64,000 nt of DNA from Gautieria morchelliformis (taxonomy: Eukaryota; Basidiomycota; Agaricomycetes; Gomphales; Gomphaceae), in assembly GCA_015179125.1 (NCBI GenBank), contig WHVA01000338.1, positions 62,001-126,000 of the forward strand. The letters are read 5' to 3'. The notes below the pieces were generated by a model. The model saw only the letters and a program-made list of their open reading frames with translations. It had not been told where the DNA came from and ran no database searches. This document shows positions 11,559 through 21,604 of this stretch, piece by piece; position 1 is the stretch's first letter, and each line of letters starts with the position of its first letter. The position numbers and the translations under genes were made by a program.

Positions 11559-12890
11559 TAAATATTGCTAATATTTTCGCTTTTTTATCCTCTTTTGACT
11601 TCTTTTCAGCCTAGGCTGCTCCTCTCATTGCCTCCCACCTTTCTGGATGGTAATTACTGGCTCTGGTGTGTTTTTTCCTATCATATCTATCATTTCTTCC
11701 AATAAATTTCGCTTTTTTATCCTCTTTTTGTCTTCTTTTCAGCCCCCTCTCTCAATGCCTCCCACCTTGCCTGTCTGATATTGCTGCATCTGGTGTGTCT
11801 TGCTATCCTGGTTTGATATTTATTAGAATCAGCTTCTCTTCATGGTAAATATTGCTATTTCTTCTATAATTTTCGCTTTTTTAATCGCTTTTTGACTTCT
11901 TTTCAGCTTAGGTTGCTCCTCTCATTGCCTCCCACCTGTCTTGGTCATCTCTACTGCCTCCTGTGTGTTCTTTCTTGATCATATCTGTCATTTCTTCTAA
12001 TAATTTTCGCTTTTTTACCTCTTTTTGCCATCTTTTCAGCCCAGGTTCCTCCTCTCAGTGCTTCCCACCTTTCCTGTGTGCCATTGCTGCATCTGGTGTG
12101 TGTCTTGCTATCATATTTGTTTTGTTTTGACATTTATTAGAATCAGCTTCTCTCCATGGTAAATATTGCTATTTCTTGCTATAATTTTCGCTTTTTTAAT
12201 CTCTGTTTGACTCCTTTTCAGCCCATGTTGCTCATCTCATTGCCTCCCACCTTTCTTGATGGTCATTACTGGCTCTGGTGTGTTTTTTCCTATCATATCT
12301 ATCATTTCTTCCAATAATTTTCGCTTTTTTATACCCTTTTTGCCTTCTTTTCAACCCATGTTCCTCCCCTCAGTGCCTCCCACCTTGCCTATCTGCCATT
12401 GCTGCTTCTGGTGTGTCTCTTCCTATCATATTTATGTTGTTTTGATATTTATTAGGATCAGCTTCTCTCCCTGGTATTTCTTGCAATAATTTTCGCTTTT
12501 TTAACCTTTTTTTGACTGGTTTTCAGCCTATGTTGCTCCTCTCATTGCTTCCCACCTTTCCTGGCCATCATTACTGCCTCTGGTGTGTTTTTTTCCTTAT
12601 CATATCTGTCATTTCTTCCAATAATTTTCGCTTTTTGATTCTCTTTTGGCCTTCTTTTCAGCCCAGGTTCCTCTCAGTGCCTCCCACCTTGCCTGTTTGC
12701 CATTGCTGCATCTGGTGTGTATCTTGCTATCATATTTATGTTGTTTTGATATTTATTAGGATCAGCTTCTATCTGTGGTGTTTCTTCCTGTAATTTTCTC
12801 TTTTTTGACCTCTTTTTGACTTCTTTTCAGCCCAGGTTGCTCCTCTCATTGCCTCCCACCTTTCCTGCTCATCATTACTGCATCTGGTGT
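11559..12890 (+). repeat. Higher-order tandem repeat, about 310 bp made of two 155-bp monomers, about 4.5 copies
   Basis: Alternate monomers begin GGTAAATATTGC and AATAATTTTCGC. Each contains a pyrimidine run TTTTTGACTTCTTTTCAG followed by the block TTGCTCCTCTCATTGCCTCC. Starts are at about 11559, 11700, 11843, 11998, 12157, 12311, 12471, 12619 and 12776. Strand composition is strongly pyrimidine-biased. Short open frames across it follow the repeat and are not genes. Confidence 0.88.
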
Positions 12891-12934
12891 TTTTTTTTTT
12901 TTCTGTCATTCTTGCAATAATTCTCCCTTTTTAT

Positions 12935-13650
12935 CCCTTTTTGTATTTTATTTTATATGTATATACATATATCCTGTATAGTTTAAAAAATAGATATCAA
13001 TAGATTTCTCTGAATTGGCTAAAAATTAATGACAACACCCCTGCCTGCAAATATGAGTCTATTTCTCTGTTATCCATTGTATAACCTTCTGACATTTATT
13101 TCCTACAATAATTTCTTTCACTTTTACGCTCTTGCAGATACACTATAAACAAGTGACATGCTACAAACACGGGAAATGCTACTTGGGGGACATGCTATGT
13201 ATGGGGGGCATGCTATGCATGGGGGGCATGGTAAGCATGGGGAATCCACTATGCATGGGGACATGCTACAAACCAGGGACACACTATGCACACTATACTG
13301 CATCTGGTGTGTTTTTTTCTGTCATTTCTTGCAATAATTCTCGCTTTTTATCCCTTTTTGTATTTTATTTTATATGTATATACATATATTACCCTTCCAG
13401 CAACTTTATACTATAGATACATATATCCTGTATAGTTTAAAAAATTGATATCAATAGATTTCTCTGAACTGGCTAAAAATTAATGACAACAGCCCTGCCT
13501 GCAAAAATGAGTCTATTTCTCTGCTATCCATTGTACAACCTTCTGACATTTATTTCCTACAATAATTTCTTTCACTTTTACGCTCTTGCAGATACACTAT
13601 AAACAAGTGACATGCTACAAACAAGGGAAATGCTACTTGGGGGACATGCT
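12935..13650 (+). repeat. Direct duplication inside the Helitron (12935-13215 and 13350-13650)
   Basis: Both copies contain ATCCTGTATAGTTTAAAAAA, TTTCTCTGAA, GACAACA, the splice-acceptor-like ACGCTCTTGCAG and CTATAAACAAGTGACATGC. The second copy carries an extra insert of about 35 bp, which includes a reversed copy of the Helitron 5' terminus at 13391-13417. Confidence 0.85.
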
Positions 13651-13830
13651 ATGTATGGGGGCACTATGCATGGAGGGCACACTATGCATGGGGGGCACAC
13701 TATGCATGGGGGACACCCTACACATGGGGGATAGGTTACGCATGGGGACATGCTATGCACACTGTACTTGGGAGACAGGCTACATTCAGGGAACACATGC
13801 CTATGGGGACATGCTACACATGATTGGCAC
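13180..13830 (+). repeat. Minisatellite of about 18-20 bp (ATGCATGGGGGGCACACT-like), two blocks
   Basis: Blocks at about 13185-13280 and 13640-13830 repeat a unit of ATGCTATGCATGGGGGRCA type with drift. It is guanine-rich on the plus strand. Each block ends one copy of the direct duplication. Confidence 0.8.
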
Positions 13831-14919
13831 ACAGACATGGGAGAAATTTGTGGAGACATTACCTACCCAGATGTGTTACTTAGAGCTACTTTCAATCATG
13901 ACAAGATGTGTTTTACCCAAGTTTCATTTACCCAATGTATTTGACCTAACCCCTGGGCAAAGCACGGGTATAATCCACCCTGGCAGTGGTCCCAGCACAT
14001 CCAGGCTTATCCCACAGGTCCCCGGTGGTCCCTAACCAGTGCTGTGCCACATCCAGGCATATCCTGATGTGCAGCACAGGGGCATGGAGGAGTAGACTTG
14101 CAATATGCAGTATTTTCCTGTGGGCAGTTTTATGGTGCACTAATTGGACCATGTTCTTTAATATTGTATACAAAGAGGTATTGCTAAAGCCTGATTAAAT
14201 ATGTAGTTTCATTCCACCAAATAATTCTTTAATACTATCACTACCCCTGTGCGATGTTAGCCTTAACTAACCCGGTGCGAAGCACGGGTCATTGGCTAGT
14301 TCAGTGTAAGATAGAAGTCATCTTAAATTGGCACCCCTTATGTAAGCTGAGCACAGTCCAATGGCGAGCTCAATAACACTTGAAGGCAAACACTTTTTGC
14401 CAAATGGCTTCCTAGAGTCTCTTTGGGACATGTCTACCTACAATCCTTAGGAGAGACTTAGGATATATCTATATTTATTGAGGAGATATATAGCATCCAA
14501 AATGTGACATAGAAAAAATACCAAATTATTTTTCCAATGTCCTAGAATGATTTCCTGCAATTTAGGTTTTTGGACCGATGGAATTTGGCGGTCACGTGAC
14601 CTATTTGTCTGCCTTTCGAACCTTTGGACGATGCACGAAAAAAGCTTCAAACCGCTCTGGGGCCCTTGCTACACATTTCTACTGCTTAAATTGGAGTTTA
14701 GGTAGGTACAACCTTACACTAGGTGAGTTCCACTGCAGGCCGCTTGCTTAGTCGTCACTTTGACCGCCCAGCAGGTTGTGCTTGACCCCATTCACACATT
14801 CAGGCCTCAGGGGTCACAGCTATCTAGATGATGTCCCCTTGGTACAGATTCAGAGGTGTGTGAGAATTGTTTCCTATCAGCAGATTCTAACTCGTTAACA
14901 GGTATGCTATTAGGTTGGC

Positions 14920-15580
14920 TGTTACGTATCGAGATTTCCGCTAAGTCGGAACTGGAAAGGACAGCGGCTTCAACTTATAGGTCGCGCCCCCAATGAACTA
15001 TCGTCCTAAGTATTTCGGAAATGAGTCGGAAGTCGGAAAGTACTGAACCAAAGGTTGGTCGGAACTTGGGTCGGAACTGAGGCGGAAGGCAGAAGACGGA
15101 AGGCGGAGAGAGACTAAGGTCTTGCTAGACTCGCTGTGCTAAGAACAGGAGATGGAGCGAAGGAAATCAAGTATCGAAGGTGATTATCTGATTGCAGAAT
15201 AACAGACATACATGAGGGGGTTTTATACAAAGAGCTGAGACAACAGGTAATGATATGGTACTAAGCAAATTCCGGGGGAAGCGGAAGTCGAGTAGACAAT
15301 GCGTGGGAACTGACTTTTGGGAACAATGGGACTACAAGGGGGGTTCAGGGTAAGGTAGAACAATGGCAAAGAACAAGGGGTCGGGAAACATATCTGACAA
15401 TGAAACACAAGGAGGGCCGGACGTATGATCTTGATGAACGGTGAGGTGGGTCCGGTGGGTTCGAGTAATAGAGTCGAAAGAACAAGGGAATAGGACAATG
15501 GGCGGAATGTCGGAAATATCGGAGGGGCAGAAAGTGTTGCGGAACTGAAGGTCGGAAGTCGGAAATGAACGGTCGTAACA
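14920..15580 (-). mobile_element. Solo LTR of family B (661 bp)
   Basis: It starts TGTTACGTATC and ends CGTCGTAACA read on the plus strand. It is flanked by the 5-bp target duplication TTGGC at 14915-14919 and 15581-15585. It is the reverse complement of the LTR at 22379-23056, with the TATA-like GTATAAAA on the minus strand near 15218-15227. Confidence 0.92.
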
Positions 15581-15583
15581 TTG

Positions 15584-15712
15584 GCCCAATTTATAGATGT
15601 CTACAAAAAAGGGTTGAATGGGGCACAAGCTGTCTGGGCACACCGTAAATACCATGCCCATTGTACTTTACCTCCAAACATTATGTCTGAGTTGGACAAG
15701 GAATTCATGTAA
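15584..15712 (+). pseudogene. Short coding-like remnant in the TIR element
   Basis: An open frame of 42 codons ends at TAA 15710-15712. Its composition resembles protein (FIDVYKKGLNGAQAVWAH). CTATTAG just before the inserted LTR could be an intron acceptor. It may be the C-terminal end of a transposon protein. I cannot name the family. Confidence 0.3.
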
Positions 15713-16062
15713 TATGATACAATGTCACTAATTATATTATAGAACATGCCATTGCACCAAGGTGCCTTCTGAAAGGGGAAAAAAAAAAATTTCCCTGAGG
15801 CGAGAATTTGGCGCATCACATGACCTAAGCGCCCGCTTACATAAAGGTGCCAGTTTAAGATGACTTCTATCTTATGTAGCTGACCTTCGAGTGACACCAT
15901 GCAAAGTCTGCATGCTATCTTGAAGTTTGGTAGATGGCATGATACCTTCTCTATACTCACGATATCTGATCAACCAGTATCTTGATCGTAGGAAACACTA
16001 TGGTACCATGCTGTTGGAGCATTATTTGTCATGTGAGGCGGGCCGCGAGGATATCATTCCCA

Positions 16063-16370
16063 ATTACTCGCCAAAGCACTCTTCCATGTTCGCTCGTCTT
16101 TGCTCCATTTACTCCTCCCTCCATTCGCTATTCGCCACATTTGCCATAGGGGGGTGATGTCAGGGGACACCCTGTTTTCCATTTCCAGTTCTGACACCAC
16201 ACCCAGTTCCGACTCCATTTCTGACTCCGCTTCCGGTTCCGGTTCCATCTCCGCCTCCGCTTTCGGAAATGATTCCGCTTCTGGGAGAACTTCCACCAGT
16301 TCTGTTCGCCTTGCCAGTTCCACTCCAATTTCCAAGTTCCACTCTCGGAACAGTGTCGGAAATCAAGCGA
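16063..16370 (-). mobile_element. TTCCG/CGGAA-rich fragment, possibly from a gypsy-B-type element
   Basis: Between P450-A and gypsy-1 copy 2 lies a segment packed with TTCCG/CGGAA and low-complexity Glu/Ser-type coding potential. This is the composition of the gypsy-B internal region at 24.3-25.7 kb. No boundaries are visible. Assignment rests on composition only. Confidence 0.35.
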
Positions 16371-16429
16371 CTCGTGTAATAGGTGGCATCAAGGGTCGAT
16401 CAAGGGTCAGGGAGATGCAGGGTTGATGG

Positions 16430-18397
16430 CAGGTGCCAAGTGTTGTCCCTGGCTGCGCAGCGTAGTATAATACGGGCTCGCTGACATTGGGGGTCCTTAG
16501 ACTTTTCTCCTCTTGGAAGACCTGGGCTGTTGGTGAGGACGTGGGGTGGGGGTTGATGCCCATGTCCTGTTGAAAGGTTGCAGGCTGGTGATGGGCCTCA
16601 AGTTGCGGCTAGCTCGTGGTCTTGCTGTGCTCGGGCGACCATTGAGCCCACGGCAGTCATGGATGCCGCTTGGTCATGGTCCCGCAGGGCCGCCACTTGC
16701 AGCCTCTCCTGCCCTAGCTGGGCAGGCGCATTGAAGGTGGCCCCGGTCAGCTCACGCTGAACGAAAGATTAGATCCAGGCTATGCTCTCCCAGCTTACTC
16801 CGCCGTGCTTGGCAAGCCAGCGGGTGACCTCATCCAGAGGGATGTCCTGGGCTGATCGGCCTTGAATGGGGAATATGCCGGTGATCAACGCCCTCAGGGT
16901 GTCACTGATGGCATATCGGACCTTGTTGGCTGGTACGAGGTCCCGCCATTGGTCGGTGATGTGGAACAGATCGCGCATTTGCAATCAGAGGGGGGAGGGA
17001 GGCTTGGTGTTTTTATCCATGTCGTGGATGTTCAAGCTGCCATCCAGTTCATCACGGATGGCCAGCGGGATGCCTTTGGGGTTGTGCAACCAACCCTGGA
17101 GCACATGCCGAATATCCTCGGCGGTTCCTTCACTGATGAGGAAGTAGCCTGACCATTGGCTGCTGGTCCGGGCCTCATCCCAGGCCCATTTCAGTGTGGT
17201 AGCCATCCTGCGCATGTGGGAGCCCAATGGCATCTCTTTAGCCTCCTTCAGGAGGTCCCAGAACCTCGGCTCCTTGGTGTCGTAGAGGTTGAACCATTCG
17301 GCCCATTGCTGTTCTTTTTCCAACGGGCCGCTGTAGACGGCCCGTTACGACAAACAGCGGGTCCCTGAGAGGCATGAGCTCCCCTTCTCCCAGGAGAGGG
17401 TTAGGAACTGTCATCGCCAGTGGGGGCAATGACACCGATGGTGCAGACTGGAGGACTGTCTCTCTGGCCCTCTCCTGCTCGGCCTTGACATCCTCAGCCT
17501 GGGCCGCAGCCAACACCTGCCCCAGTGCCAGGTCGTCGATTGTGCAACTTGGCAACTGTGTCAGGTACTCCTGGGTGATGTGTTTGCGTATGTCATTGAT
17601 GGGGTCGTAGGTTACGAGTTTGTCATAACCTCGGGCACATCTCTTTTTTAAGATGTGCTGTGGGCGGTCTAGATTGTAATGTTTTAGATCCAGGTCATCC
17701 GAGTAGAAGCCGTCAGGGATGTCATCTATTGACGCCAATGGCTCGCTAGGGCCCGTGAAGGATGGGCTGGGGGGGCTGGCCATCCATGCCATGAGTCCTG
17801 GTGTGGGCTGGCCAGGGGTGTGGTCCGGGGTGACGATTCAGTTTGCCAGCCCCGCCTTGGCATGCGACGGCAGCAGGGCCATCCTGCGGGATGATGGACC
17901 CGCAGTGGGTTGTGGGCAGGCTCTACTTGCTTGATGGCCGCAAGCTTGTGCTGAAAGGCCTGGACCAACTTCCCCAGGTCTCATGACCTGGAGCGCTCTG
18001 TCTCAAGCATGCTGTATCAGGCCCTGATATCCTCCTTCAGGGCCACTACCTCCTGCTTAAGGTCGTGACTACTTGATTGCATGTGCCTTACTGCATGGCA
18101 TTTGACCTTGTCGACCCACGTTGGCCATGCCGTGTACACGGCATTGCCGATCTCCTTCTCTGCCCACTGGAGGTGGTTGGCATTGGTGGCGGCCTTCAAG
18201 TGTGCCACAAAGGTGGCACAATTTTCACACCCTTCGGGATGGACGATGGCTAGGCCATTTTTCCATCCCACAAATTTCCAGTGTTCCTCAGATGCTGTAG
18301 GGGCACTGAGGATTGCTGTGGCCCCTTGCTTGGGGGCCATTGATTGTATTGTGGACGCCAAGTGATTGACGTCCATGTTGTCTTTGGGTGGGATCAT
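16430..18397 (-). pseudogene. Extra ORF of gypsy-1 copy 2
   Basis: It begins MIPPKDNMDVNH at 18397 and runs through frame-broken open stretches 18397-18017, 17792-17238, 17323-16985 and 16984-16769. The block WLHNPKGIPLAIRDELDGSL matches gypsy-1 WIHNPEGIPSAIRDNADGTF, and DIPLDEVTRWLAKHGGV matches DIPLTEIARWLAHYAGV. A helical middle follows the start. No known domain recognised. The protein similarity despite heavy DNA decay suggests past selection on the coding sequence. Confidence 0.7.
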
Positions 18398-18524
18398 CTT
18401 CGTTAGAAGATGACAGGTGATGGTGGTTGCTTCTCAAGAAGCAATGTGCCTCGGAAAGATCCTAGGTTAAAATTTAACCGACACCATCAGCATGACCCGG
18501 CGTCTCATGTGTTCTACACGTGAC

Positions 18525-19082
18525 CTATGTGACATGATGTCTCTTAGGCAGGTCACGTGGTTTAGTCATGCCCCGAAGCTCTAGGTAGTGATCCAGAGCT
18601 TCTAGGTCCTTACACGCTGGCATGGGCTCCCATATCACATCGCCTAGGGTCCATCGGACCTGAAATTCCAAGTCTTTTGAGTTTATCCACCTGTGGGATA
18701 TGATCTCATTGACGAGCCATTCCTCCTCATCATTTGTGCCAAAGTTGTAGAACAACTTCACTTCTCAACAAGGGAACAGGTCATTGTTGTTGGCCTCACC
18801 TTATGAGGCTGGTGCGGAAGACTGGTGTAACGCGCCAGTTCTTCAGGTCATTTGGTAGCTCGAGAGTTGCCTCCGAGGCCTCGTTATGGGCCTCAAGTAC
18901 ACAATATGGGCCAATGTATTGCAGTACCAGTTTCCTGGCCCTTCTGCATAGATGTCGCTATCCTGGCATTCCCTGCTAGCATGGAATGCCTGTTTTATAT
19001 GATGCTTTAGTATTGCATTGTGTGCCGTCATCAGGTTCCAATGAGCCCGTTGGGCGAACTGGGACACTCCCTTGAAAGGAGT
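18525..19082 (-). pseudogene. Integrase C-terminus and chromodomain of gypsy-1 copy 2
   Basis: 18761-18525 carries the chromodomain (EEEWLVNEIISHRWI to VIWEPMPACKDLEAL), nearly the same as in gypsy-1. 19082-18843 continues the integrase C-terminal part. The frame is broken between the two. The upstream boundary is the 8-bp hAT target duplication. Confidence 0.82.
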
Positions 19083-19090
19083 GTCCACCA

Positions 19091-20726
19091 CAGGGCTGTC
19101 CACGAGTCAACCTGCAGGTTACCTGGACTTGGACTCACAGGTTTGCCAGCTTCCAGAAGTGGAACCTGGACTTGACCTGAGTTTTCCTGCAGGTTGACTT
19201 GGACCTGCAGGTTAAACCTGCGGGTGACTCGAGGTGACTCGCCGGATTACCCCAAGCTGACTCACCTCAGGCTGCTCGCGGCCCCATGCGAGTGCATGAT
19301 GTCGGCCATGCACGTGTCTCCTCCCGCGGAGACCCCTCTCCTCCATGGAAAGACACTGACAATGCCATTTTTTTTATTTTAAAAAACCGAACATAAGATC
19401 CCAATTTATTGCAGGCATGTTGCAGACATCATGAGGATACACACAAGAGTATTCACATATAAAAGAGAGCTTAAACAAAATTTCAGAGCAATGGGGTAGT
19501 CTTGTTTACAAGGAGATGGGGGTGCAGCCAATGTTGATCTACATTTATATTGAGCAAGGGTGCAGTTAGATCAGGCGAATAGGGACTCACAAAGGCCATT
19601 GAAGTTGTTGTCAGTGCAACACATGGGCTGCTGGGTGCAGCGATAAGGGGGCTGCTGCTGCCACGCCCGTCAGTCACAGGCCACACACATGCACACTGCA
19701 CCCACACACCTGGGCACGCTCCCATCCGTCCCCGTCCCCTCCCCGTCCCCATCCTTGTCCCCTGAGATGAGGGCACGCATCCGTACACGCACCCCGCCCC
19801 ACTCGCCACCATCACACACCCCATACCACGCAGACACATGTTGGGTGCATTTATGCTCCTGCACCAAAATCAAGCATAATATATTCGATTTATTGTATGG
19901 TGTTTCAATCTCTTCTCACATTGTTCTTGTCCCATGCACCCATCTCTCTGATTATTTTCGAAATTTTCCTGTCACTCCCTACCTCTCCATTTCATCTTGT
20001 TATTTCTATTTTCACAAGCGGCTGCACCCAGCGGAGTCTGAAATGACTTCGACGCGCGAGCTCTTGGGCGCTAAAGGGCCGGGTAGTAGTACATGCACAG
20101 TGAGACAGATTTCCCCCTCTCTCAGTGACAACTAAATTCACTGAGAGAGGCAAGTAAATTAGTCTAGTGTTCTTTCGGTTTATTGACCTAGAAATTCTCT
20201 GTAGTGAATTAATTTCTAGGTAGTGTATAATATATTTAAAGTGACAACTAAATTCACTGAGAGAGTGAATTAATTTCTAGTCTATTCTTTTGAGCAACAA
20301 GTCCATACCTACTGCCTATAATTCCTGTCCTCTACAACACACGCACCACCCCACTGTGAGAGTGGGGCGGGGCACGTGTCTGCTTGGGCACGTGCGGTGG
20401 TGGCTGCCGCGCGTGTGTTGGTGGTGGTGGTGGAGGAAGAGGTGGTCCATGGGAGCGTGGGAGTGGGCCAGCGGCATCGCGTGCCATGGTCGTGGCCGGC
20501 GCATGGGGGTGGGAGGGCAGTGGCGGCGTCCAGAGTGGTCACGTGACTGGGCCCGGAATACTCCAGCAGGTTCACAAGTCACCTGCGCCATTCCGATGGC
20601 CAAACCTGGACTCGTCAGGTTTTTAGACGCCAGGTAACTCGGACTTGTGGGATTCGGATCTGCAGGTTAAAATCACAGGTTGAACTACAAGTCACCTGGA
20701 GGAACCTGGACTCGTGGATAGCCCTG
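19091..20726. mobile_element. Non-autonomous hAT-type element (1636 bp) in integrase
   Basis: Terminal inverted repeats CAGGGCTGTCCACGAGTC and its reverse complement (one mismatch over 18 bp) are flanked by an 8-bp target duplication, GTCCACCA at 19083-19090 and GTCCACCG at 20727-20734. The 8-bp duplication with CAGGG ends is typical of hAT. Subterminal regions hold many ACCTGCAGGTT and CCTGGACTCG copies, likely transposase-binding sites. No transposase is encoded. Integrase coding continues on both sides. Confidence 0.87.
19839..20167 (+). repeat. Dispersed 330-bp repeat ending in hairpin plus CTAG, copy 1
   Basis: It starts TGTTGGGTG and ends near a 12-bp-arm hairpin (CTCTCTCAGTGA...TCACTGAGAGAG) followed by GTCTAG and T. 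The reverse-complement copy lies at 40071-40397. A second partial copy of the same 3' end occurs at 20241-20280, again ending CTAG then T. Hairpin plus CTAG resembles a Helitron 3' end, but the 5' end is not defined. Confidence 0.6.
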
Positions 20727-20734
20727 GTCCACCG

Positions 20735-21335
20735 TCATGGGCATGTCAATCCGCGGCATGTACCCATGGTTCAGCTTGAAGGGTGCGAACCATGTGGTGG
20801 CACTGACATTGCTGTTGATGGCCACTTCGACCATCAGGCACTTGTGTGCCCAGTCCTTTTGGTCATCTCTGACGACTGCCCATAGGATCTGTCCTATCGA
20901 GTGGTTGGCCCGCTCGGTGACTCCATCTGTTTGAGGATGGAACACGGTAGCCATGAGGAGCTTAGTCCTCATGAGCCATTGAAGTTCATGCTAAAAGATC
21001 AACGTGAATTTTGAGTCTCAATCAGAGATGATGGAGTCAGGAACTCCCATGGAGTCTGATGACTTCCTTGAGGAATAGCCAGGCTACTTCCTTTGCTGTG
21101 ACCCTCGTTGTCATCAGGACAAGGTGGATGTACGATGTGAGCCTGTCTATGATTACCATAAGGTAATCACAGTCATCTGATTTGGGCATTGGCCCCATGA
21201 GATCGATTCCCATTGATTTCCACAGCCTGTCCAGGATGGGCAGGCTGTGCAGCAAGCCTTTGGACCGCTGGGTGCCAGTTTTGTTCATCTGGCACCTTGC
21301 GCACAAGAGGCAGAATGTCTCGATGTCAGGGCCAA
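20735..21335 (-). pseudogene. Integrase core of gypsy-1 copy 2
   Basis: 21306-21037 has CARCQMNKT and SMGIDLMGPMPKSDDCDYLM (first catalytic Asp). 20972-20735 has FHPQTDGVTERANHSIGQIL (catalytic Glu) and DDQKDWAHKCLMVEVAINSN. A frame break separates the two. The upstream HHCC region is lost at the junction with the LTR near 21336. Confidence 0.85.
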
Positions 21336-21346
21336 GTTAAAAAATG

Positions 21347-21580
21347 TGTAAGTGAGTGGATCTTAGGTCTTTGTATCAGAAGGGCAAACAGAACTCGACC
21401 AATGTGTGGTTATTCTGTGTGCTACATAGTGACAGTGTAAGGTAAGATTATCTGGGGAACCACGCAGTGGTTCCCACACAAGAACTAGACAGTGGATCCA
21501 TAGGGATCCACTAACATTAGCTAATCTATTCCAGCAGTGCGCATTGCCTTAAGGGCAATGCGGGTAATAGGGTATTTATA
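21347..21580 (-). repeat. LTR of gypsy-1 family (copy 2)
   Basis: The reverse complement matches the 10018-10231 LTR in layout: TATAAATACC start, paired GTGGATCC and GGGAACC motifs, TACCTTACACTGTCACTA, ATTGGTCGAGTTCTG and a TTACA end. It is joined directly to integrase sequence on one side and to gypsy-C RNase H (HYLEGSG) on the other. Confidence 0.75.
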
Positions 21581-21604
21581 CCAGAGCCCTCCAAGTAATG
21601 TCTT

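Larger units (their letters stand above)
11146..14299 (+). mobile_element. Non-autonomous Helitron in P450-A
   Basis: The 5' end is TC (TCTATAGTATAAAG) preceded by A. The 3' end is CTAG at 14296-14299 followed by T, preceded by a GC-rich hairpin at about 14270-14289 (ACCCGGTGC GAA GCACGGGT). This is the canonical Helitron structure with insertion between A and T. P450 sequence stops at one end and resumes at the other. It encodes no Rep/helicase. It is filled with tandem repeats instead. A fragment of an autonomous Helitron occurs separately at 26489-26813. Confidence 0.8.
14307..15874. mobile_element. TIR DNA element in P450-A, carrying a nested solo LTR
   Basis: Inverted repeats of about 40 bp at 14307-14347 and 15835-15874 (TAAGATAGAAGTCATCTTAA and its reverse complement) bound the element. 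P450-A sequence lies on both sides. Without the nested LTR it is about 0.9 kb. The duplicated target is TA or TGTA, which I cannot settle. It has no recognisable transposase; a short open stretch at 15584-15712 may be a remnant. Superfamily not assigned. Confidence 0.65.
10232..16062 (+). pseudogene. P450-A: cytochrome P450 pseudogene cut by three mobile elements
   Basis: Segments 10232-11145, 14300-14306 and 15875-16062 align by eye with P450-B (37396-38360). Recognisable parts are CGGCTCTTTCTACCCAT near 10235, AFDHDFGAIDEREDE-like sequence near 10480, FFKHSNLVIVFEALWGYLPLW near 10615, an I-helix-like AGQGTTVLTLPWA near 11015, and the AGREDIIPN region near 16035. The 5' part was removed by gypsy-1. 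The Helitron (11146-14299) and a TIR element (14307-15874) cut the I-helix to K-helix region. The end is replaced by gypsy-like sequence. It carries stops and frame changes and cannot encode an enzyme. Confidence 0.8.
16371..21580 (-). mobile_element. gypsy-1-family copy 2, internally deleted, minus strand
   Basis: Read on the minus strand: LTR (21580-21347), then directly integrase (21335-20735), a hAT element (20726-19091), integrase C-terminus and chromodomain (19082-18525), and the extra ORF (18397 to about 16430). Gag, protease, RT and RNase H are absent, so LTR and integrase were joined by deletion. The 3' LTR is missing at 16371, where CGGAA-rich sequence begins. The LTR start abuts the RNase H motif of gypsy-C, so this copy inserted into gypsy-C. 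Confidence 0.82.

Noticed and set aside
12256-12793. Phe/Ser/Leu-rich small proteins in the Helitron
   Set aside because: They follow the 310-bp tandem repeat and resemble membrane proteins only through pyrimidine-rich composition.
11559-12890. CRISPR-like array
   Set aside because: Repeats are adjoining 155/310-bp monomers without unique spacers, in a eukaryotic transposon.
16054-16335. Glu-rich 93-aa minus-strand protein
   Set aside because: Low-complexity product of TTCCG-rich retroelement sequence; no start context and no conservation visible.
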